NCBI GenBank assembly: GCA_910584835.1 | Contig: CAJUEG010000015.1 | Span: 1 to 43,554 of the forward strand | DNA length: 43,554 nucleotides | Reading direction: 5' to 3' | DNA from: an uncultured Oscillospiraceae bacterium | GTDB taxonomy: Bacteria; Bacillota; Clostridia; Oscillospirales; Oscillospiraceae | Part shown: positions 23,134 through 30,574 of the stretch, in pieces | Position numbering within the stretch: position 1 is the stretch's first letter | Layout of the letters: every line of letters starts with the position of its first letter | Position numbers and translations under genes: made by a program | The notes under the pieces: model-generated | What the model was told of the DNA's origin: nothing | Seen by the model: the letters and a program-made list of their open reading frames with translations, nothing else | Databases searched by the model: none

Positions 23134-24852
23134 ATGGCATATTTAGGAACAGCGATGCGCAAAATCATTGACGGTGATTTTGTGCAGGGATTTGCAGAGC
23201 TGGCGGAGGGCTATGCCGAAGGGCAGAACAGTCCGTCTGCGTTAGAGGATCTAAAGCGGGGATTCTGGGAACCTAACTTGGCAGAGATGGAGGAAAACTT
23301 CCAAAAAAACGCTTCTTTTTTGAACGAGTATCCATTTTTTCTCTCAAAAAGGCTTGTGGCGCCCAGGGATAACCGGTATCTGCTGTTTGCGCTGACGGAT
23401 GAATTGTTTTACCGCTTTGATCAGCATGAGCAGGCGTTTGCCCCGATGGAAGTCAATTCCGAACGGGAAACCCGGTATTTCTTTGAAGATTTGGGGCGTC
23501 CCCTTTTAATCGAAAATGAGTTTAACAGCTTTAACCTGCGCTTCCTGAAAGATAATGTGCGCCGAAGCGAGGACTTTGCCGGTGATAACCACATTTATCT
23601 GTGCTATGAAAATAAAGATGCGCTGTCTCTGCTGCTGTACTATGTGGATTTAACGGAGCTATGCAAAGACAGGAAATTTGTTTTTCTGACGGAGGAGGAG
23701 CGGGGACTATACCCACTGGATTTTAAGGAAAGATTTGGAATCGACTACAGTGGAATGGAGCCGCAGAGGTTACGCGTTGAGGAGATGCAGCGCATTTGCT
23801 TTTGGTATAAGCGCGGCTACAGCGGCACGCTGTTTGGACTGAATCTGCTCGGTCATAACCGTCACATTATAATGAGATATGGCGCGGATCTGTTTTATGA
23901 GTCGTACGTTAAGGGTTATCCGTTTTTTCAAACAAATCTGCCTGAGCAGGTGATGAAAGACACTGCAAGGGTATACACGCTCCAGGGGCTTAAGGCGCTG
24001 GTCCATCATCCGGAATTTCAATGGGGCGTCTCTGACCTGGAGGACTTTATTCAATGGCTTGAGGCATCGTCCATTAACATCTTTACCCTTCCGGCACTCT
24101 TCCGGGCATATTTTATTTATAAATTTTACCGGGACAGCCCTCAGATGAACCCTCGGATTGTGCCGGTGATTTTGTGGGAACCCCATATCAATGCGGTCGA
24201 TATTCACGACCCTCTCATTTTGGATTTCCCATACATAACGCTTTTGAACAGCATCCGTGATCCGATCAAAACTGTGGGGCGCATTTATCAAAGGGAAGGC
24301 AGTATTTTTATTACCCAAACATTGGCTATCGGCTATTCCATGAATCCGAAGCTGCGCAAGCATTACTATGGCTACCGTCTTGAGGATGCAAAGCTGTACC
24401 CGACTGAAACCTGTCAAGCGCTGTGCGCGGCGCTCAATGTTCCATATGACCCGAATATGCTGAATGATGATGAAGTACGAGAAGGAATTAATGGGGAACC
24501 AGATGTTGTAGGGTTTGACACAGCACCGCTGCACAGAAATGTGGACGCGGTATTGTCCGCCTTCGATCAGTGCCGGCTCCAGATATTCTTTGATTCCCTC
24601 CTGCGGCATTTCGGCTATCCAGCGTTTGACTTTGACGAATGCCCGATGGATGACAATGACGTGGCTTTTTTGTTTAAATTCCCCTTTAAATTTGAAAAGG
24701 ACTATGTTGAAAAAGGGAAGTGGGAAAAGACCACACGGGAACAATTGCGGCAAACGTTATTTCAAACTATGGTTAGGATTTGGCAGCTGGGAAAGCAGGG
24801 CAAGCTTGTTTTTCCAAAAGTGATCAGACCACAATTGGAAAAAGCGGAGTGA
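23134..24852 (+). CDS. Unrecognised 572-residue protein, possible transferase
   Basis: ATG 23134 follows TAAGGAGGGAACAGCA, a strong ribosome site. I do not recognise the family. It is soluble, rich in aromatic residues (YRF, FFL, YYV, WYKRGYSG), with no signal peptide or membrane segment. A predicted strand-loop ITLLNSIRDPIKTVGRIYQR is reminiscent of the RDP 3'-phosphate loop of sulfotransferases but lacks the usual serine. It lies 51 bases before a CysC-like kinase gene, so it is a candidate for the transferase that uses that kinase's 3'-phosphorylated donor. Another possibility is a flagellin-specific glycosyltransferase of unfamiliar type. AT-rich composition continues from the previous genes and ends here. 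Confidence 0.75.
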   Translation: MAYLGTAMRKIIDGDFVQGFAELAEGYAEGQNSPSALEDLKRGFWEPNLAEMEENFQKNASFLNEYPFFLSKRLVAPRDNRYLLFALTDELFYRFDQHEQAFAPMEVNSERETRYFFEDLGRPLLIENEFNSFNLRFLKDNVRRSEDFAGDNHIYLCYENKDALSLLLYYVDLTELCKDRKFVFLTEEERGLYPLDFKERFGIDYSGMEPQRLRVEEMQRICFWYKRGYSGTLFGLNLLGHNRHIIMRYGADLFYESYVKGYPFFQTNLPEQVMKDTARVYTLQGLKALVHHPEFQWGVSDLEDFIQWLEASSINIFTLPALFRAYFIYKFYRDSPQMNPRIVPVILWEPHINAVDIHDPLILDFPYITLLNSIRDPIKTVGRIYQREGSIFITQTLAIGYSMNPKLRKHYYGYRLEDAKLYPTETCQALCAALNVPYDPNMLNDDEVREGINGEPDVVGFDTAPLHRNVDAVLSAFDQCRLQIFFDSLLRHFGYPAFDFDECPMDDNDVAFLFKFPFKFEKDYVEKGKWEKTTREQLRQTLFQTMVRIWQLGKQGKLVFPKVIRPQLEKAE

Positions 24853-24903
24853 TGCCGCGATTGCGGCGGAGGAACTTCGGGCTCTTACATAGAAGGGAAC
24901 TGT

Positions 24904-25419
24904 ATGGAGAAACAGAATCGAGTTTACTGGCTGACGGGCCTTTCGGGGGCGGGGAAAACCACCATCGGGAGATTGTGGCGGGACGAACTGCAGCGCTGCG
25001 GGGAGACAGTCATCTTTCTGGACGGGGACGAGATGCGCTCCGTGTTCGGGGGCGGCCTGGGCTTTTCCGGGGCGGATCGCCGGAAGCTTGCGGAGAGCTA
25101 CGGGCGGCTGTGCGCCCTGCTGGCAAATCAGGGCGTGACGGTGGTGTGCTGCACCATCTCCATGTTCCACAGCGTGCGGGCGTGGAACCGGGCGAACATC
25201 CCGGGGTATTACGAGGTATATATCAAGGCGTCCATGGAAACCCTGCGCCGCCGGGATCAGAAGGGGCTGTACAGCCAAAATGCGGACAATGTGGCCGGGG
25301 TGGGGCTCCAGGTGGAGCTGCCGGACGCCCCGGACCTGGTGCTGGACAACAACGGGGACAAGACGCCGGAGCAGCAGGTGGCGCGCCTGCGGACGGCGGC
25401 GCTGGGCTTGGAGGGCTGA
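24904..25419 (+). CDS. CysC-like (adenylylsulfate kinase family) nucleotide 3'-kinase
   Basis: 171 residues, ATG 24904, AGAAGGGA upstream. WLTGLSGAGKTTIGRL is the P-loop, FLDGDEMRSVFG the conserved LDGD block, LGFSGADRRKLAESYGRL and KGLYSQ follow APS kinase throughout. True APS kinases make PAPS for sulfation. No ATP sulfurylase is present here, and the next gene makes a CMP-linked phosphonate; in Campylobacter the CysC homologue Cj1415 phosphorylates the 3'-OH of cytidine diphosphoramidate. By analogy this enzyme may phosphorylate the ribose of a CMP-phosphonate. Sulfation remains the alternative. GC-rich again from this gene on. Confidence 0.87.
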   Translation: MEKQNRVYWLTGLSGAGKTTIGRLWRDELQRCGETVIFLDGDEMRSVFGGGLGFSGADRRKLAESYGRLCALLANQGVTVVCCTISMFHSVRAWNRANIPGYYEVYIKASMETLRRRDQKGLYSQNADNVAGVGLQVELPDAPDLVLDNNGDKTPEQQVARLRTAALGLEG

Positions 25420-25422
25420 GGC

Positions 25423-26730
25423 ATGGCGGAGAAAAAGACAGTTTTCATGTCCATCGGGACGGACGTGATCCACGGCGGCCACATGGAGATCATCCACAAG
25501 GCGGCGGAGCTGGGGGAGCTGACGGTGGGAGTGCTTACCGACGAGGTGGTGGCGTCGTACAAGCGTCACCCCCTGCTGACCTGCGAGGAGCGTATGAAGG
25601 TGGTGGCGGGGCTGAAGGGGGTGGCCAACGTCATCCGGCAGAATGAGATTGGCTACGCCGTCCCCCTGCGGACACTGCGGCCGGATTATGTGGTTCACGG
25701 GGACGACTGGCGGGAAGGGTTCCAGAAGCCGGTGCGGGAGGAGTGCCTGGCCCTGCTGGCGGAGTACGGCGGGGAGCTGGTTGAGTTCCCCTACTCCCAT
25801 AACGGCGAGTACGACCGGCTGGAGGCCGCGGCCCGGGCCCAGGCGTCCATCCCCGACCTGCGGCGGGGACGGCTGAAGCAGCTCATTGAGCGCAAGGGTC
25901 TGGTGACCTGCATGGAGGCGCACAACGGCCTGACGGGCCTCATCACGGAGAAAACAGCGGTGATGGTGAACGGCGAAATCCGGCAGTTTGACGGGATGTG
26001 GGTGTCCTCCCTGTGCGACTCCACCACCAAGGGGAAGCCGGACATCGAGCTGGTGGACTTCTCCTCCCGGATGAACACCATCAACGAGATCATGGATGTG
26101 ACCACCAAGCCTATGATCCTGGACGGGGACACCGGGGGGCTGACCGAGCACTTCGTGTACACCGTGCGCACCCTGGAGCGGATCGGGGTGTCCGCCGTGA
26201 TCATTGAGGACAAGGTGGGCCTCAAGCGCAACTCGCTGTTTGGCACGGAGGCCAGCCAGCAGCAGGACAGCGTGGAGAACTTCTGCCACAAGATCGCGGC
26301 GGGGAAAAAGGCGCTGAGGACCAGCGAATTTATGATCATTGCCCGAATTGAGAGCTTGATTTTAGATCAGGGGATAGAGGACGCGCTGAACCGGGCTTTT
26401 GCGTACGTGGAGGCCGGGGCGTCGGGCGTCATGATCCACTCCCGGCGAAAGGAGCCGGACGAGATCTGTGCGTTCTGCCGCCGGTTCCGGGAAAAGGATC
26501 AGAACGCGGTGCTGGTGGTGGTGCCCACGTCTTTCAACTCGGTGACCGAGGAGGAGTGGAAGGGCTATGGGGTGAACGTGGTGATCTACGCCAACCACCT
26601 GATCCGCAGCGGCTACCCCGCCATGCAGAAGACGGCGGAGACCATCCTGCGCTGCGGCCGGGCCAAGGAGGCGGACGAGGCATACTGCATGCCGATCAAA
26701 GAGATCCTCACTCTTATCCCGGAGGAATGA
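25423..26730 (+). CDS. pepM: Cytidylyltransferase - phosphoenolpyruvate mutase fusion
   Basis: 435 residues. N-terminal domain (about 5-135): nucleotidyltransferase with HGGH at 17-20 and LRPDYVVHGDDWR near 86-97. C-terminal domain (about 155-435): PEP mutase, an isocitrate-lyase-type barrel with metal-site DGDTGG (234-239) and the diagnostic EDKVGLKRNS (262-271), which sets mutases apart from hydrolases and lyases. It converts PEP to phosphonopyruvate, the C-P bond-forming step. The same domain order occurs in Fom1 of fosfomycin biosynthesis, where the cytidylyltransferase activates 2-hydroxyethylphosphonate as a CMP ester. Three bases separate it from the kinase gene. Confidence 0.93.
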   Translation: MAEKKTVFMSIGTDVIHGGHMEIIHKAAELGELTVGVLTDEVVASYKRHPLLTCEERMKVVAGLKGVANVIRQNEIGYAVPLRTLRPDYVVHGDDWREGFQKPVREECLALLAEYGGELVEFPYSHNGEYDRLEAAARAQASIPDLRRGRLKQLIERKGLVTCMEAHNGLTGLITEKTAVMVNGEIRQFDGMWVSSLCDSTTKGKPDIELVDFSSRMNTINEIMDVTTKPMILDGDTGGLTEHFVYTVRTLERIGVSAVIIEDKVGLKRNSLFGTEASQQQDSVENFCHKIAAGKKALRTSEFMIIARIESLILDQGIEDALNRAFAYVEAGASGVMIHSRRKEPDEICAFCRRFREKDQNAVLVVVPTSFNSVTEEEWKGYGVNVVIYANHLIRSGYPAMQKTAETILRCGRAKEADEAYCMPIKEILTLIPEE

Positions 26731-26791
26731 CGCTGCTTTTCCTTTCATTCCGCGGGAAACGACAATTCAAAATGTGAAGGAGAACATATTT

Positions 26792-28216
26792 ATGGATCTG
26801 CAAGAACGGGTTGCGCTGAAAAAGGCGGATCGGAGTGAGCTGTATACCTTGGAGCCGCCCTTCCCCACCACCAACTTTCTGCTGGAGCTGTCCAACGCCT
26901 GCAACCACGCCTGCCTGTTCTGTGCCCATCAGAAGATGCGCCGGAAGGTGGGCAGGATGGCCCCGGGGATGGTGGAGAGCGTGCTGCGCCAGGCCTACGA
27001 ACTTGGGACACGGGAGGTGGGCATGTATGCCACCGGGGAGCCCTTCCTCGTCCCCGAGCTGCCGGAGTACATCAGGCTGGCCAAGGACATCGGCTATACC
27101 TACGTGTACCTGACCTCCAACGGCTCGCTGGCCACGCCGGAGCGGATCCGGGCGGTGGTGGACGCGGGAGTGGACAGCGTGAAGTTTTCCATCAACGCGC
27201 CGGAACGGAAGCTGTACGAGTTCATCCACGGCCGGGACGACTTTGACAAGGTGTTTGAGCATCTGGTATACTTAAATCAATACCGCAAGGAGAGCGGCCG
27301 GGACTTCAAGATTTATCTCACCGGCATCCTCACCCGGTACACAGAGCACACGAAGGACGACTACTTCAAAGTGTTTGACGGTCTGGCGGATCAGATCGTG
27401 TTTAAAAACGTGTATAACCAGGGGGGCTATATGCCCGAGATCGATTACCAGCTCAAGTGCACCGGCGATAAGGAGCAGATCCGCCGCTGCAACCTCCCCT
27501 TTGACGCGCTGTGCGTCACCTGCGAGGGGTATCTGTCCGTGGAGAACGCGGATTTTGAAAATATGCTCATCGTGGCGGATCTGAACAAAGTCTCCTTGAA
27601 AGAGGGCTGGTATGGCGATAAAATGAAGGAGGTTCGCCGGATGTTCCTGGATGACTGCCTGGAAGGGACGCTGTGCCACGGCTGCGTCCACCACTGCCAG
27701 TCCCCGGCCAAGGCCCTCATGCCGGAGTACGCCACAGAGAACCCGGACATCTTCCTGGACCGGCCCGTGCGGGAGCGCATCAAGGCCGCCGGCCTGCCCT
27801 ACACCAAGCTGGTGTACGTGCCCATGGCGGCGGACATTCTCCACCCGGGGCACATCAATATCCTGAAAACCGCCGCCTCCCTGGGCCGGGTGGTGGTGGG
27901 GCTGTTCAGCGACGAGGCCATCCGCAGCTACAAGCCGGAGCCTTATATGGACTACGAACAGCGGAAGCAGGTGCTGGAGAGCGTGAAGTATGTGGACGAG
28001 GTGGTGTGCCAGGCCACCAAGGATTACTCGGACAATCTGCGCCGCTACCGCCCGGACTATATGGTCCATGGCACGGACTGGCGCACCGGCCCGCTGGCGG
28101 AGGTGCGGCAGAAGGCCGTCGACCTGATAGCTGAGTGGGGCGGCGAGGTCATCGAGCCGGAGTACACCCAGGGGGTGTCGTCCACGGAATTCAAGCGGAA
28201 GGTGAAGGAGCAATGA
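26792..28216 (+). CDS. Radical SAM - cytidylyltransferase fusion
   Basis: 474 residues from ATG 26792 (AAGGAG 9 bases upstream; GTG 26774 would cover that site). N-terminal radical SAM domain: CNHACLFC with Cys37, Cys41, Cys44, and MYATGEPFLVPEL as the GGE-like strand. A cysteine-rich segment follows (CNLPFDALCVTC; CHGCVHHC) as in SPASM/twitch proteins. From about residue 338 a second complete nucleotidyltransferase domain: HPGH, KPEPYMDYEQRKQVL and RYRPDYMVHGTDWR. I know of no standard family with this fusion. Fusion implies that the radical chemistry acts on a CMP-phosphonate or on its free acid just before activation, as Fom3 acts on a CMP-phosphonate; there is no cobalamin domain at the N-terminus. 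Confidence 0.9.
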   Translation: MDLQERVALKKADRSELYTLEPPFPTTNFLLELSNACNHACLFCAHQKMRRKVGRMAPGMVESVLRQAYELGTREVGMYATGEPFLVPELPEYIRLAKDIGYTYVYLTSNGSLATPERIRAVVDAGVDSVKFSINAPERKLYEFIHGRDDFDKVFEHLVYLNQYRKESGRDFKIYLTGILTRYTEHTKDDYFKVFDGLADQIVFKNVYNQGGYMPEIDYQLKCTGDKEQIRRCNLPFDALCVTCEGYLSVENADFENMLIVADLNKVSLKEGWYGDKMKEVRRMFLDDCLEGTLCHGCVHHCQSPAKALMPEYATENPDIFLDRPVRERIKAAGLPYTKLVYVPMAADILHPGHINILKTAASLGRVVVGLFSDEAIRSYKPEPYMDYEQRKQVLESVKYVDEVVCQATKDYSDNLRRYRPDYMVHGTDWRTGPLAEVRQKAVDLIAEWGGEVIEPEYTQGVSSTEFKRKVKEQ

Positions 28217-29322
28217 CCCTGGATTTTTTGCGGGAATTCCAATTTTTTGCGGGCGTGCCCGACTCCCAGCTGAAAGCGCTGTGCAATTACCTGATGGACG
28301 AGTACGGCTGCGACCCCGCCCACCACGTCATCGCGGCCAATGAGGGAAACGCGGCGGCGCTGGCGGCGGGGTACCACCTGGCCACGGGGAAGGTGCCGGT
28401 GGTGTACCTCCAGAACAGCGGCCTGGGGAACATCGTGAACCCGGTGGCGTCCCTGCTGAATGAGAAGGTGTACGGCATCCCCTGCCTGTTCATCGTGGGC
28501 TGGCGCGGGGAGCCGGGGGTGCACGACGAGCCCCAGCACGTGTTCCAGGGGGAGATCACCCTGTCCCTGTTGGACACGCTGGGCATTTCGTACTTTGTCA
28601 TCGACAAAACCACCACGGAGAACCAGGCGAAGGCCAAGCTGGACGAATACCGCGCCCTGTTCGCCCAGGGGAAGCAGGCGGCCTTTGTGGTGCGCAAGGG
28701 GGCGCTGGAGTACAGCGGCAAACCCGCTTACGGCAATTCCCACACCATGACACGGGAGGCGGCCATCGGGCAGATTCTGGCAGCGGCGGGGGACGACCCG
28801 GTGGTGTCCACCACCGGCAGGGCCAGCCGGGAGGTGTACGAGCTGCGGGAGGCCCGAGGGCAGGGCCACGGCCATGATTTCCTCACGGTGGGCTCCATGG
28901 GCCACAGCTCGTCTATCGCGCTGGGCATCGCGCTGCAAAAGCCGGGTCGGCGGGTGTGGTGCCTGGATGGGGACGGGGCGGCACTGATGCACCTGGGGGC
29001 CATGGCGGTGATTGGGGCCAGCAGACCCGCCAATCTCATCCACATCGTGCTGAACAACGAGGCCCACGAGTCCGTGGGGGGTATGCCCACGGCGGCGGGG
29101 TCGGTGGCTCTGTGCGCCGTCGCCCGGGCCTGCGGCTATCCCAAGGTGTTCTCCGTGGACAGTCCAGAGGAGTTGGACAAGGCGCTGGAGGCGGCAAAAG
29201 AGGGAAAACAGCTCACCTTTATTGAGGTGAAGTGCGCCCTGGGGGCGAGGGACGACCTGGGCCGGCCCACCACCACGCCTCAGGAAAATAAAGCGGCCTT
29301 CATGACCGCACTGGGGGAATGA
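28213..29322 (+). CDS. aepY: Phosphonopyruvate decarboxylase
   Basis: 369 residues from ATG 28213 (ATGA overlap). A ThDP enzyme: FFAGVPDSQLKALCNY at the start, AANEGNAAALAAGYHLATGK with the catalytic Glu, NSGLGNIVNPVASL, GWRGEPGVHDEPQH and the GDG-N motif LDGDGAALMHLGAMA to VLNNEAHESVGG, all in the order of AepY/Fom2. It drives phosphonate synthesis forward by decarboxylating phosphonopyruvate to phosphonoacetaldehyde. No aminoethylphosphonate transaminase lies in the window, so the fate of the aldehyde is open. Confidence 0.94.
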   Translation: MTLDFLREFQFFAGVPDSQLKALCNYLMDEYGCDPAHHVIAANEGNAAALAAGYHLATGKVPVVYLQNSGLGNIVNPVASLLNEKVYGIPCLFIVGWRGEPGVHDEPQHVFQGEITLSLLDTLGISYFVIDKTTTENQAKAKLDEYRALFAQGKQAAFVVRKGALEYSGKPAYGNSHTMTREAAIGQILAAAGDDPVVSTTGRASREVYELREARGQGHGHDFLTVGSMGHSSSIALGIALQKPGRRVWCLDGDGAALMHLGAMAVIGASRPANLIHIVLNNEAHESVGGMPTAAGSVALCAVARACGYPKVFSVDSPEELDKALEAAKEGKQLTFIEVKCALGARDDLGRPTTTPQENKAAFMTALGE

Positions 29323-30146
29323 CTATGCTGTGCGACCTGCACACCCACACCACCGCGTCCGACGGGCAGTACACCCCGGCGGAGCTGGTGGAGCTGGCGA
29401 AAAGGCGCGGCCTTTCCGTCCTGGCGGTGACGGATCACGACACCATTGCCGGGGTGGCGGAAGCCCAGCGGGCTGGAAACGCGCTGGGCCTGACGGTGAT
29501 CCGGGGGGTGGAGCTGAGCGCCAAGGACTATCCCAACTGCCACATCCTGGGCTACGGCTTTCGGGACGGGGACACGGAGCTGGCCCGTCTTTGCGAGAAG
29601 TTCCGGGCGGGCCGGGACGAGCGGAAGTACAGGATCGTGGACTTTCTCCGGGAGAAAGGCGTGGACATCGACCTTGCAGAGGTGGAGGAACTGGCGGGGG
29701 GCGAGGTGATCGCCCGGCCCCACTTCGCCCAGGTGATGGTGAAGCACGGGTATGTCTCCACCAACCGGGAGGCCTTTGACCGCTACCTGGACACGGAGGA
29801 GTTCCGCCAAAGAGTGAAGCGGTTCAAGGCGGATGCCAAAACCTGCGTGGAGGCCATCCAGGCGGCGGGCGGGAAGGCGTCCCTGGCCCATCCGTACCAG
29901 ATGGGGCTGCCGGATGATGCGCTGGAGATGCTGGTTCAGCAGCTCAAAGACTGGGGGCTGGACGCTATCGAATGCTTCTACCCCAAATACACGCCGGAGC
30001 AGCAGGAATTCTACCTCCATCTGGCGGAGAAGTACCAGCTCCACCGCACCGGCGGCAGCGATTTCCACGGCGAGAGGGTGAAGCCGGACGTGGAGCTGGC
30101 CGCGCTGGAATTGGATCTGGATTGGCTGGCCGAAAAATGTTTTTAG
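29319..30146 (+). CDS. PHP-domain phosphoesterase, likely nucleoside 3',5'-bisphosphate phosphatase
   Basis: 275 residues, ATGA overlap with the decarboxylase gene. CDLHTHTTASDGQYTP, VTDHDTIAG, GVELSA, AHPYQMG and GSDFHGER supply the His/Asp/Glu ligands of the trinuclear PHP metal site. Closest in build to the YciV/RnaAM type, which dephosphorylates 3',5'-bisphosphate nucleotides. If the CysC-like kinase makes a 3'-phosphorylated donor, transfer leaves pCp or pAp, and this enzyme would clear it. Last gene of the operon: a strong terminator follows. Confidence 0.88.
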   Translation: MTMLCDLHTHTTASDGQYTPAELVELAKRRGLSVLAVTDHDTIAGVAEAQRAGNALGLTVIRGVELSAKDYPNCHILGYGFRDGDTELARLCEKFRAGRDERKYRIVDFLREKGVDIDLAEVEELAGGEVIARPHFAQVMVKHGYVSTNREAFDRYLDTEEFRQRVKRFKADAKTCVEAIQAAGGKASLAHPYQMGLPDDALEMLVQQLKDWGLDAIECFYPKYTPEQQEFYLHLAEKYQLHRTGGSDFHGERVKPDVELAALELDLDWLAEKCF

Positions 30147-30293
30147 TCCGGTTACTCATAGCGGGCAGGTCCCGCTCCAATTTTGTATTTCAGGTTCAAA
30201 AATCATTCCTTTCAAAAGGACCATGGGCCGTTCTCCAAATCAGTATCAAAGGCAGACGGCCCAAACCGGCTATACCACGGTGTTCCAGAAATC

Positions 30294-30337
30294 AAAGGGC
30301 GTGGGGACGCATTTTCATGATGTCCCCACGCCCTTTT
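30294..30337 (+). terminator. Strong terminator ending the glycan/phosphonate operon
   Basis: AAAGGGCGTGGGGAC (30294-30308) and GTCCCCACGCCCTTT (30322-30336) pair over 15 bp, 13-base loop, then T-run. The palindrome would also work on the minus strand. Upstream, TGGGCCGT (30224-30231) and ACGGCCCA (30255-30262) form another long hairpin. Apart from these two structures, 30147-30447 shows no gene. Confidence 0.9.
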
Positions 30338-30447
30338 TCTGTCCCCGGCCCAGCTGTTCAGCCGAAACCAATGCGGCTGGGCGGTGTTTTCCAGGAAGGC
30401 TACGGTTTATTGCTGATTTTTTTGAGATGGCAGCACAGATAAAAACC

Positions 30448-30476
30448 TTGATGTTCAATACAGATTGCTTTATAAT
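30448..30476 (+). promoter_or_regulatory. SigA-type promoter of the GH13 gene
   Basis: TTGATG (30448-30453), 17 bases, TATAAT (30471-30476): a near-consensus vegetative promoter about 100 bp before the GH13 start. A small hairpin GCGAAG/CTTCGC (30483-30502) lies near the expected transcript start. The gene is therefore a separate unit from the glycan operon. Confidence 0.75.
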
Positions 30477-30574
30477 AAAAAAGCGAAGCCGTTTAACTTC
30501 GCCGTCGGAAAGAAACTATTGAATTGGACGCCGCACGAGTTTTGAAGCGGTGCAGGCGAAAGGAGGGGCGCATT

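Noticed and set aside
24904..25419. Plain sulfate-assimilation APS kinase
   Set aside because: Not excluded, but no sulfurylase or sulfate transport gene is near and the flanking genes make C-P compounds, so the label cysC was withheld.
30223..30522. 99-codon plus-strand frame before the GH13 gene
   Set aside because: It runs through a 15-bp terminator and the GH13 promoter and has no domain or ribosome site.
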